From: an uncultured Bacilli bacterium
GTDB taxonomy: Bacteria > Bacillota_I > Bacilli_A > RF39 > UBA660
DNA length: 13,573 bases
Assembly (NCBI GenBank): GCA_947587565.1
Contig: CANPYA010000023.1
Span: 1-13,573 of the forward strand
Direction of reading: 5' to 3'
Shown here: piece by piece, positions 1 to 6,978 of the stretch
Layout of the letters: each line of letters opens with the position of its first letter
Numbering within the stretch: position 1 is the stretch's first letter
Notes under the pieces: model-generated
Database searches by the model: none
Told to the model about the DNA's origin: nothing
What the model saw: only the letters and a program-made list of their open reading frames with translations
Translations under genes and position numbers: made by a program

Positions 1-2474
1 TCACTATGCGTTATATTATCTGCAGTTGATTCTTTATTTATAGCTTTACAACCAGGATAACCAGATATGTATGATGAACCTCCACCTCCACCAGTCCAAG
101 AATCTCCAGGATGATTACCATGACCACCACCATAGTAACCTCCTCCACCTCCTGATGAGGCATAAAGTACATAGGAATATCTTGCATCTTGGGAAAAACC
201 ACCTTGACCAAATTTACCAGTCATACTATCTGTTTTTTCCGGATCTATAAGAAGTTTGAATGCTGTTCCTGGTTCACCACCACTTGTTTGACTTGCTCCA
301 TGGCCACTATAATCAAAATTAGAATTATAAGACCATTTAGCATCAATACCATTTAAGGTACCACCATCACCTCGTTGATTATTAACATCATCAACAATTT
401 TTTTAGAATCTAAATTTGCGCCTCCACCTCCACCTGCTGCGACCATTATCCGAGATTTTAAGCCTTCAAAATTATTCCATTCCCCTTTTTCAAGTCTTAC
501 ATCTGTGGCTCCTCCTCCAGTAGATTCTCCAGATCCGCCACCATTAAAAATTATCTTGGCATAATCATAGTCATTAAAATTTTCTCCTACATAAACATAT
601 AATTTATCATCTTTTGAAAGTTCAATACTTCCTTTAGTATAAGCACCTCGACCAGCACTATTTGGAATCGTTGAATATCTTCCGTTATCAAAATCTCCTC
701 CACTAGCACCCCATAATTCTATTTGATAGGTACCATCTTCAGGAACACTAAAAGTTTGATAATCTCCTGTATAGCCAAATCCATATACCTTATTATTGTC
801 ACTATCTTTAGTAATAATTTTAAAAGGCTCTTTTATAGTTCCCTCGCCAAATAATTCTATTTCATTTGATAAGTAAAAGACTGGTCTAATTGAACTAGCA
901 CAATCAAAAACTACTCCACCAATAAAGCCTTTACCTTGGGTTCCTCTTATATATCTTGCACAATATTGACACGTTTCACCATCTTTTAATCGACAGCCAT
1001 GTCTTGTCATTAATAATTCATGAGTACTAGAAGCAGGTGTGCTATCATTATTTAACCAATATATCCATGAACTAGCTAATTTAGTATCATCTTTAGTAAT
1101 TTCTGCACTAGCGAATACATAGTCATTCATATACATAAGTCCTATTGGAGCATCAATTATATCTTTTTCTTTATTCCATTTATAAGGTTGCATAACGTAT
1201 TGATTATTAGCATCTTTTACCATGTGATTAACATTTTTTGCTCCTGTTTCTACTAAGTAAAGTAATTCTGCATCATATATTTCTGGAACTGCACCTTCAT
1301 AACCTGTATCACCATATATCCATTTATGTTCTTGAATAATTGACTTTAAATTATCGCTTAAAGTATTATAAAATGAATCAGGATTGTCATTTAAATTATG
1401 ATATAAATCACTATCTGGCCACTTAATATCTACTTTAATGTCATTATGCCATTTCAATGGTTCAGATAATGTTGTCTTTTTAATAACTTTTAATTCACCT
1501 TCTGGTGTTAACCCAATAATACGATATAAGTCATCACCATCTTCTGAACAGTCATTACCTAAACAAATATAATTTTCCACATCTTTCGTAATATTACCAT
1601 TTTCATCTTTTTCTAATACACCTTGATATCTATACATTCCACCTTGTAGATTCTCACTTAAATGTTTTTCAGAATCTTTACTTCTTAAATAATTCATTAT
1701 GTTTAAAAAATTAGTACTATGTTTTTCATATGGGTTAGCCACTACACTTAAGGCACTTACAAATGTTTTGTTTTGCGTACTATTATCATAACTTCCATCA
1801 TGACTACTGCCATTATATACTTCTTTATCCCCTTCATAGTAATCTATCCATAATTGAATTTCATAAACACTTTCCGAATTGTTTTTTATAAAGTTTTCAT
1901 CTATTACTCTGGTATCTATTATACTATAACCATCAAATACTTTAACCCCATCTTTTTCTCGATTTAATATATCATTAGATAAGGCTTCTTTAGAATATTC
2001 ATTAGATAATTCACTTAATTCATCTAAATATGTTGGTTTTAAAAATTCATCATAACTTTCTGGTTCACCTCCTGGTGTTAGATTAAGGGCTCTTTTAGAA
2101 GTTAATCTTATTTTATCACTAGTTATATTATTATCATCTTTCTTTAAAGTTGTTAAAACTAAAGAATAATTTATTTCTTCTAAATTTGCTTCACAAGTAT
2201 TAGTTATTCTTACTTTAACTGGTTTTATATGTTCTTTTGCATAATCATCTTTTATTGGATAAGCATAATCGGGACTTAAAGAACCTTCTTCTACATATTC
2301 AATCTTTATACAATCTAAATTAATTGAACCCGTTGTTTTAGTACTACTATCGGTATTATCAATTTGATAAAATGCCCAAGTACTTGTTAATATTATTAAC
2401 AAAATTATTAATATTCCTAAGATTATTAATACTACTTTTCTTGTATCCATATGACTATTTTTAGTTTCTGTCAT
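1..2474 (-). CDS. Glycine-rich modular surface protein, copy A (C-terminus beyond the left edge)
   Basis: The frame opens at the ATG at 2474 and stays open for 824 codons to the window edge, so the gene is partial. By comparison with its neighbour about 60 residues are missing. Domains in order: a hydrophobic signal/anchor (about 14-35) ending in TSTWAFY, a TasA/camelysin-like N-terminal region to about residue 245, a middle resembling the DUF6273-type module (LYRIIG, WP-D-LY, IGLM, ending SIRPVFYLSNEIELFGEG), and a Gly_rich domain starting YTGDYQTFSVPEDGTY and carrying IELWGASGG, SRIMVAAGGGGG and GGGGYYGGG. It is probably exported and displayed on the cell surface; the function (adhesin or matrix component) is inferred. 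It is a tandem paralogue of 2658-5150 with near-identical promoter and N-terminus. Unlike the paralogue, its middle carries a Cys cluster (HGCRLKDGETCQYC). The SD is AGGTGA about 6 nt before the ATG. Confidence 0.9.
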   Translation of the reverse strand, partial: MTETKNSHMDTRKVVLIILGILIILLIILTSTWAFYQIDNTDSSTKTTGSINLDCIKIEYVEEGSLSPDYAYPIKDDYAKEHIKPVKVRITNTCEANLEEINYSLVLTTLKKDDNNITSDKIRLTSKRALNLTPGGEPESYDEFLKPTYLDELSELSNEYSKEALSNDILNREKDGVKVFDGYSIIDTRVIDENFIKNNSESVYEIQLWIDYYEGDKEVYNGSSHDGSYDNSTQNKTFVSALSVVANPYEKHSTNFLNIMNYLRSKDSEKHLSENLQGGMYRYQGVLEKDENGNITKDVENYICLGNDCSEDGDDLYRIIGLTPEGELKVIKKTTLSEPLKWHNDIKVDIKWPDSDLYHNLNDNPDSFYNTLSDNLKSIIQEHKWIYGDTGYEGAVPEIYDAELLYLVETGAKNVNHMVKDANNQYVMQPYKWNKEKDIIDAPIGLMYMNDYVFASAEITKDDTKLASSWIYWLNNDSTPASSTHELLMTRHGCRLKDGETCQYCARYIRGTQGKGFIGGVVFDCASSIRPVFYLSNEIELFGEGTIKEPFKIITKDSDNNKVYGFGYTGDYQTFSVPEDGTYQIELWGASGGDFDNGRYSTIPNSAGRGAYTKGSIELSKDDKLYVYVGENFNDYDYAKIIFNGGGSGESTGGGATDVRLEKGEWNNFEGLKSRIMVAAGGGGGANLDSKKIVDDVNNQRGDGGTLNGIDAKWSYNSNFDYSGHGASQTSGGEPGTAFKLLIDPEKTDSMTGKFGQGGFSQDARYSYVLYASSGGGGGYYGGGHGNHPGDSWTGGGGGSSYISGYPGCKAINKESTADNITHS
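697..895 (-). repeat. Short conserved block, copy A (junction before the glycine-rich domain)
   Basis: This 199-bp block aligns without indels to 3433-3631. It encodes the join between the middle module and the glycine-rich domain (SIRPVFYLSNEIELFGEG through IELWGASGG). It is flanked on both sides by clearly divergent sequence, which makes the pair of genes a mosaic. Confidence 0.85.
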
Positions 2475-2541
2475 TTGAAATCACCTATCTTATTCTATTT
2501 ATAAGTATAATGCATTTTTAATATTTTCTCAATAAAAAACT
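1621..2541 (-). repeat. Large direct repeat, copy A (promoter plus N-terminal half of gene)
   Basis: This 921-bp block aligns without any insertion or deletion to 4297-5217. It covers the promoter, the leader and about the first 285 codons. From 2472 to 2541 only one base differs. In a sampled 60-bp stretch (1801-1860) three bases differ and all are synonymous. The repeat ends abruptly in the run of A at 2535-2541, which in the other copy is the T-tract of a terminator. Confidence 0.9.
2504..2532 (-). promoter_or_regulatory. Promoter of surface protein copy A
   Basis: Read on the minus strand: TTGAGA (2527-2532), a 17-bp spacer, then TATACT (2504-2509). The leader is about 25 nt with an AGGTGA SD. 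Apart from one leader base this region is the same as the promoter of the second copy (5180-5208), so both genes should be expressed with similar strength. This is read from consensus only. Confidence 0.75.
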
Positions 2542-2582
2542 CATTAGCTAACTATTTTTAACTTTTTTCTATTATTTCATTT

Positions 2583-2613
2583 AAAAAGGAGTGATTCTTA
2601 TTTTTCGCTCCTT
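2583..2613 (-). terminator. Intrinsic terminator after surface protein copy B
   Basis: The minus strand reads AAGGAG (2608-2613), a roughly 16-nt apical region whose base adds one further G-C pair after a mismatch, then CTCCTT (2586-2591) running into TTT. It lies 45 nt past the stop of 2658-5150 and before the promoter of copy A, so the two paralogues are probably separate transcription units. The stem is modest and the loop is long, so strength is uncertain. Confidence 0.55.
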
Positions 2614-2657
2614 ATTACTGTACTATGTAAATTTATATAGTAATATATTTAAAATTA

Positions 2658-5150
2658 CTATTTTATTTTGGTTATTCTTGCATAACCATGACCTGTATTA
2701 CCAACCATTGTCCCGCCATTATAATTTGGCATTTGAGTTAACTCTCCCTTAACGTCAGTCCAATTATAACCATTACCATCAATCATTACAGTATTATTAA
2801 AGATATAATTAGAATAATGATTTGGACTATTTAAATGTTCTATGTTTTCTAAAGTTGATGAGGAACTTATGGCATTACAGCCCTTATGTCCTGAGATAAA
2901 TGATGAACCACCGGCTCCAGCAGATTCTCCTATAATATTACATGTACCACCACCATAGTAGCCACCTCCGCCACCACCTATTCCATTACTTCCTGTATCT
3001 TTACCTTCACCATTTTGACCATATCCAAATGCATAGCCACTTGTTTGAGTGCCAGGAACTGTTGATTCAAATGGTTTATCGGCAGATATTCCTCCGCCAC
3101 TGCCTACCGTAGCATAACTCCAAGAACCGCCTCCGCCACCAGCAGCAACCATTATTCTGGATTTTAAACTATTAAAATCATTCCAATCACTAGCTGTTAG
3201 ACGTATATCGGTAGCACCACCGCCGCCTCCGCCAGATTCATCATCATTCATATCCCAAGTACCAATTCCCCCACCATTATATCCACCTTTAGCATCGGCT
3301 TTTAAAATTCCATTTTCACCAGCACCGCCAACATATAAATATAATTTATCGTCCTTTTTTAGTATAATTTCACCACTCGTATATGCACCTTTACCATGAC
3401 TAGATCCAACTACACCACTCATTAACGATGATCCTCCACTAGCACCCCATAATTCTATCTTGTATGTGCCATCTTCAGGAACACTAAAAGTTTGATAATC
3501 TCCTGTATAAGAAAATCCATATACCTTATTATTGTCACTATCTTTAGTAATAATTTTAAAAGGTTCTTTTATGGTTCCTTCACCAAATAATTCTATTTCA
3601 TTTGATAAGTAAAAAACAGGTCTAATTGAACCATAACGGTCTTGTCGCCAAGACATTACTTTTCCATAAGCATCAATTCTAAAATAACTATAATCCCCTT
3701 TTGGCTCATAAATTCCAAAATATGTCATTATTCTTTCTGCATTAGGATCACTACCATCTACCTCAGCTTGAACGCTTTCTTTTGAAGAATCATTCTCTTG
3801 CATATTTAACCAACTATGTACTATACTATCGGATGTTCCAATAACACAATTAGCCTCACCATCAGGTTTATAACTATTACAATAATCTCCAATATTCATT
3901 AAACCAATATATGCTTTATTTGTATTTATGTTTATTTCTTTTAAAGTATTTTCATTTATTTCTTTAGTTGTTTTACCAGTTGGAGAAAAGTTATCAACAT
4001 TTATAAATGTGCCATATTTCCAATTGTAATTTACAATTATACTCTTTAAATCAGTTGATAATTTACTTATAAAACCCGTATTACTATCATTTAATGTTTT
4101 ATAAATATTTGTATCTGGCCATTCAATACCAACCGAATAATCATTTGAAAAATTATGGGTTTCTTCTATCGCCGTTTTCTTTATTACTTTTAATGTTCCA
4201 TCGGCATTTATACCAATTATTCGGTATAAATCATCACCTTGTTCAGAACAGTCAGTCCCTAAACATATATAATTATTTATTGTATCACTTGGAAGACCTT
4301 GATATCTATACATATCACCAATTAAATTCTCACTTAAATGTTTTTCGGGATCTTTACCTCTTAAATAATTCATTATATTTAAAAAGTTAGTACTATGTTT
4401 TTCATATGGGTTAGCTACAACACTTAAAGCACTTACAAATGTTTTGTTTTGCGTACTATTATCATAACTTCCATCATGACTACTGCCATTGTATACTTCT
4501 TTATCTCCTTCATAGTAATCGATCCATAATTGAATTTCATAAACACTTTCTGAATTGTTTTTTATAAAGTTTTCATCTATTACTTTGGTATCGATTATAC
4601 TATATCCTTCAAATACTTTAACTCCATCTTTTTCTCTATTTAATATATCATTAGATAAGGCTTCTTTAGAATATTCGTTAGATAATTCACTTAATTCATC
4701 TAAATATGTTGGTTTTAAAAATTCATCATAACTTTCTGGTTCATTTCCAAGTGTTAGATTAAGGGCTCTTTTTGAATTAAGTCTTATTTTATCACTTGTT
4801 ATATTATTATCATCTTTCTTTAAAGTTGTTAAAACTAAGGAATAATTTATTTCTTCTAAATTAGCTTCACAAGTATTAGTTATTCTTACTTTAACTGGTT
4901 TTATATGTTCTTTAGCATAGTCATCTTTTATGGGATAAGCATAATCAGGACTTAAAGAACCTTCTTCAACATATTCAATCTTTATACAATCTAAATTAAT
5001 TGTTCCTGTTGTTTTCGTACTACTATCGGTATTATCAATTTGATAAAAAGCCCATGTACTTGTTAATATTAATAACAACAAAATTAATATTCCTAAGATT
5101 ATTAATATTACTTTTCTTTTATCCATATGACTATCTTTAGTTTCTGTCAT
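2658..5150 (-). CDS. Glycine-rich modular surface protein, copy B
   Basis: 830 residues with stop TAG. M1-R12 is followed by a hydrophobic segment (14-35) ending TSTWAFY, which resembles the SipW-type leader of TasA/camelysin proteins. Residues about 36-245 form the TasA-like region (TGTINLDCIKIEY, VRITNTCEANLEE). Residues about 300-530 resemble DUF6273-type modules (DDLYRIIGINADGTLKVI, IGLMNIGDYC, SIRPVFYLSNEI). Residues about 545-830 match the Gly_rich family seen in ALK-like and many gut Bacillota surface proteins (IELWGASGG, ESGGGGGGATDIRL, SRIMVAAGGGGG, GGGGGGYYGGG) and end RITKIK with no LPXTG sorting signal. The N-terminal helix is therefore the only visible anchor. Function as adhesin or matrix protein is inferred. 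The first ATG has an AGGTGA SD and its own promoter at 5180-5208. Confidence 0.92.
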   Translation of the reverse strand: MTETKDSHMDKRKVILIILGILILLLLILTSTWAFYQIDNTDSSTKTTGTINLDCIKIEYVEEGSLSPDYAYPIKDDYAKEHIKPVKVRITNTCEANLEEINYSLVLTTLKKDDNNITSDKIRLNSKRALNLTLGNEPESYDEFLKPTYLDELSELSNEYSKEALSNDILNREKDGVKVFEGYSIIDTKVIDENFIKNNSESVYEIQLWIDYYEGDKEVYNGSSHDGSYDNSTQNKTFVSALSVVANPYEKHSTNFLNIMNYLRGKDPEKHLSENLIGDMYRYQGLPSDTINNYICLGTDCSEQGDDLYRIIGINADGTLKVIKKTAIEETHNFSNDYSVGIEWPDTNIYKTLNDSNTGFISKLSTDLKSIIVNYNWKYGTFINVDNFSPTGKTTKEINENTLKEININTNKAYIGLMNIGDYCNSYKPDGEANCVIGTSDSIVHSWLNMQENDSSKESVQAEVDGSDPNAERIMTYFGIYEPKGDYSYFRIDAYGKVMSWRQDRYGSIRPVFYLSNEIELFGEGTIKEPFKIITKDSDNNKVYGFSYTGDYQTFSVPEDGTYKIELWGASGGSSLMSGVVGSSHGKGAYTSGEIILKKDDKLYLYVGGAGENGILKADAKGGYNGGGIGTWDMNDDESGGGGGGATDIRLTASDWNDFNSLKSRIMVAAGGGGGSWSYATVGSGGGISADKPFESTVPGTQTSGYAFGYGQNGEGKDTGSNGIGGGGGGYYGGGTCNIIGESAGAGGSSFISGHKGCNAISSSSTLENIEHLNSPNHYSNYIFNNTVMIDGNGYNWTDVKGELTQMPNYNGGTMVGNTGHGYARITKIK
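3433..3631 (-). repeat. Short conserved block, copy B (junction before the glycine-rich domain)
   Basis: This is the partner of 697-895: 199 bp with no indels. Sequence identity drops sharply on either side, into the variable middle (3632-4296) and the variable glycine-rich end (2661-3432). Confidence 0.85.
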
Positions 5151-5217
5151 TTGAAATCACCTATCTTATTCTAATTATAAGTATAATGCATTTTTAATAT
5201 TTTCTCAATAAAAAACT
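4297..5217 (-). repeat. Large direct repeat, copy B (promoter plus N-terminal half of gene)
   Basis: This is the partner of 1621-2541: 921 bp with no indels. The upstream boundary falls inside the A run shared by the -35 flank and the terminator of the upstream operon (5210-5234). The terminator stem itself is present only here, so this copy keeps the original junction and copy A probably arose from it. Confidence 0.9.
5180..5208 (-). promoter_or_regulatory. Promoter of surface protein copy B
   Basis: TTGAGA (5203-5208), 17 bp, TATACT (5180-5185) on the minus strand. The -35 box begins one base after the T-tract of the preceding terminator, so transcription is stopped and restarted within 55 bp. 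It is nearly identical to the promoter of copy A. Confidence 0.78.
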
Positions 5218-5234
5218 GAATTAACATCAGTTTT
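5210..5234 (-). terminator. Intrinsic terminator of the small-lipoprotein operon
   Basis: The minus strand reads AAAACTGA, a 7-nt loop, TCAGTTTT and then TT: a perfect 8-bp stem ending in a run of six T. It starts 7 nt after the stop of the lipoprotein gene at 5241 and ends the three-gene operon 6893-5241. Confidence 0.85.
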
Positions 5235-5240
5235 CGAATT

Positions 5241-5705
5241 TTAATATTTAATATCTTCTAATAAAGTATTAATTTCATCATCGTAATCATTAGTACCTGC
5301 GATAAAGATTAAAGTATTTTTAACTCTTGAAATAACTATATATTCTTCTTCAGATACTGCTACTATCTTAGTAAATACAGCTCCCTTAGTTTCTTTATTC
5401 TTAGAATCTGTTTTAATATAATTACCTATATTATCTTTATATTCTTTATAAGCCTTTTGAGCATCCTTTTCATCTTCAAATTCATAATATTCTATTTTAA
5501 AAGGAACATCTTCTTTACTAGCTACTAAATAAGATTTAGAATCATATAATCCTTCTTCATCATTTGATACTGTATAACCTAAAGCTCCAAAATGTTCTTT
5601 AAATTCCTCATGATCAACTAAATTATAAAACAATTCACATCCTGTAAGTAAAACAACCGCTATAATAATTAAAATTCCTAAAAGTATACTTTTTCTATCT
5701 TTCAT
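5241..5705 (-). CDS. Small lipoprotein of unknown function
   Basis: 154 residues. A Lys/Arg-containing N-terminus (MKDRK), a hydrophobic stretch and the lipobox LLTGC put the lipidated Cys at residue 23, so the mature protein should sit on the outer face of the membrane. The rest is acidic and soluble, with alternating charged and aromatic segments (FKIEYYEFEDEKDAQKAYKEYK, then a strand-rich half with YIVISRV and LIFIAGT). I do not recognise a named family. The ATG lies inside the end of the upstream gene (11-bp overlap), with AAAGGA about 9 nt before it, which indicates translational coupling. It is the last gene of the operon, followed at once by a strong terminator. Confidence 0.85.
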   Translation of the reverse strand: MKDRKSILLGILIIIAVVLLTGCELFYNLVDHEEFKEHFGALGYTVSNDEEGLYDSKSYLVASKEDVPFKIEYYEFEDEKDAQKAYKEYKDNIGNYIKTDSKNKETKGAVFTKIVAVSEEEYIVISRVKNTLIFIAGTNDYDDEINTLLEDIKY

Positions 5706-5940
5706 TTAAACCATTCCTTTCATATTTTTCATGATAAAGTAGCATTACTTTTTCTAATTCTTCTCTACTATCTAATTTTGTTATATATTCTTTGCTATCC
5801 TTGTTAACTACTTTTCTAACTCCCACATCAATACCATCATTTTCATTTACAAAGAATAAATATTTATTTGCATTATCTTCCAATGTATCAATAACGACAT
5901 AATTCTTGCCATCTTCTAAAGTTATAATATTAGCTTTCAT
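5695..5940 (-). CDS. DUF1292-like small protein
   Basis: 81 residues, soluble, no signal peptide. The opening pattern (ITLEDGKNYVVIDTLEDNANKYLFFVNEND, given here as the first about 35 residues) is a set of short beta strands of the DUF1292/YrzB type: E-[DN]-G, then V-x-[DE], then YL-[FY]-x-[VA]-x-E. Members are common in Bacillota and their biochemical role is unknown. The start overlaps the upstream stop as ATGA, and the downstream lipoprotein starts inside this gene, so it is the coupled middle gene of a three-gene operon. The family assignment rests on pattern alone and is moderate. Confidence 0.8.
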   Translation of the reverse strand: MKANIITLEDGKNYVVIDTLEDNANKYLFFVNENDGIDVGVRKVVNKDSKEYITKLDSREELEKVMLLYHEKYERNGLNER

Positions 5941-6893
5941 TTTCGTCCTCCACTATTTTTAACCATGGCTTTTAAATCTTTAAAATGTTCATTATTAATG
6001 TCAAACTCTAAGCTTTCATAACTTTTAAGTATTTTATCAATTAATTTTTGTTGATGTTCACTTAATAATTCTAATTGATTATCAAGTCCTCCATTGGTTA
6101 AACTACGATATACGCGAATAACTTCAGCTTGATCATAGAAAGTATAATCCATCTTTAAAGCTCTTATTTTAATTAAATAATCTAAAAAGACATCACAAGT
6201 ACTTATTTTTTCATAACAACTAGTATCTTTATTTAACATTTGTTTTAAATAATTTAAAACGGCATCCATATGATATAGTTTATTTTCTTCATAATTACTA
6301 TAAGCATTAAATAATGCAATATCAATTAAATCAGGATCTTGATTACAAATATTCGCAATATCTTGAGCAACTTTAGCATCACCATCCATTACGGCATTAT
6401 TCTCAGCATCATAAATATAAGTTCCATTTTCTTGTTTACTATCATCATTTATTAATTCCGCTACATATTTTTCAGTTAATTCATTAACATATTTACGATT
6501 AGAACTTTTTGCTAGGGCAACAAATGAACTAGAAACAATTAAAGTAGCTAGACCAATTGAAATAGTTTTTATAACAGTATCTTTTTTCAAAACTTTAATG
6601 GGAGTATAAGTTCTATTCTCACCGGGTTTTAAATAACTATTATCTAGACTAATTCGATTTATATAATCCATAATAACACCATCATGAGAACCAAGGAATA
6701 TTTCCTGAGCTGTATATTTATCTACTTTAACTAGATAGTAAGCAATTACTAAAGCATCATATTTATCTATAGTGTTTTCTTTATAATACTGTTTAACTAC
6801 TTTATCCATTATATAATTAGCAATTGGATCATAAGTATGTCTTAAAACAGTAATATCTGGAATTTCTAAATCATGATAAAACATATTTACCAC
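5937..6893 (-). CDS. Unrecognised single-helix membrane protein
   Basis: 318 residues if the GTG at 6893 is the start, 315 from the ATG at 6884. The frame is open up to a TTG at 6941, but that TTG is part of the -35 box of the operon promoter, so the longer version cannot be real. AGAAAGG at 6900-6906 stands 6 nt from the GTG and 15 nt from the ATG, which favours GTG. The protein has an N-terminal soluble region of about 105 residues with helical character, one transmembrane segment near 107-128 (TISIGLATLIVSSSFVALA), and a C-terminal region of about 190 residues that is mostly helical with several Cys (NICNQD, DTSCYEKISTCDV). I recognise no family. It is the first gene of an operon with a DUF1292-like protein and a lipoprotein, which suggests a shared membrane-linked role. 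Confidence 0.8.
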   Translation of the reverse strand: MVNMFYHDLEIPDITVLRHTYDPIANYIMDKVVKQYYKENTIDKYDALVIAYYLVKVDKYTAQEIFLGSHDGVIMDYINRISLDNSYLKPGENRTYTPIKVLKKDTVIKTISIGLATLIVSSSFVALAKSSNRKYVNELTEKYVAELINDDSKQENGTYIYDAENNAVMDGDAKVAQDIANICNQDPDLIDIALFNAYSNYEENKLYHMDAVLNYLKQMLNKDTSCYEKISTCDVFLDYLIKIRALKMDYTFYDQAEVIRVYRSLTNGGLDNQLELLSEHQQKLIDKILKSYESLEFDINNEHFKDLKAMVKNSGGRK

Positions 6894-6912
6894 TAGCAAC
6901 CTTTCTATTCTC

Positions 6913-6941
6913 ACTATACTATGAAATATTTTTAATGTCAA
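6913..6941 (-). promoter_or_regulatory. Near-consensus promoter of the three-gene operon
   Basis: The minus strand reads TTGACA (6936-6941, perfect -35), 17 bp, TATAGT (6913-6918). The SD AGAAAGG (6900-6906) follows about 6 nt beyond the -10, so the leader is very short. This is the best promoter in the window and it decides the start of the gene below it. Confidence 0.85.
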
Positions 6942-6953
6942 AGATAGATAGCC

Positions 6954-6974
6954 AAAAAATGTCTATTTGACACT
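6954..6974 (-). terminator. Short terminator after the VTT-domain gene
   Basis: The minus strand reads AGTGTC, a 5-nt loop, GACATT and a T run (six T in total). The stem is six pairs including one G-T, so weak to moderate. It lies 5 nt past the stop at 6979 and just before the operon promoter. Confidence 0.6.
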
Positions 6975-6978
6975 AATT

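Noticed and set aside
2614..2660. AT-rich imperfect palindromes after the stop of surface protein copy B (such as TACTAT with ATAGTA)
   Set aside because: They are made only of A/T-rich runs expected by chance at this composition. The G/C-containing stem at 2583-2613 is the better terminator.
3120..3300. Glycine-codon-rich stretches as a CRISPR array or DNA minisatellite
   Set aside because: The repeated CCTCC/CCACC patterns are codon-level glycine runs inside a continuous reading frame, with no regular repeat-spacer structure.
4094..4390. Plus-strand open frame of 98 codons
   Set aside because: It lies antisense inside the well-supported surface-protein gene, has low-complexity composition typical of AT-rich antisense, and lacks an SD. 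The same applies to the plus-strand frames at 7091-7378, 8210-8521, 9423-9626 and 11341-11577.
1..5150. Phase-variable invertible switch for the two surface genes
   Set aside because: Both copies and both promoters point the same way and I see no inverted repeats flanking either promoter or a recombinase in the window. Recombination between direct repeats would delete or exchange, not invert.
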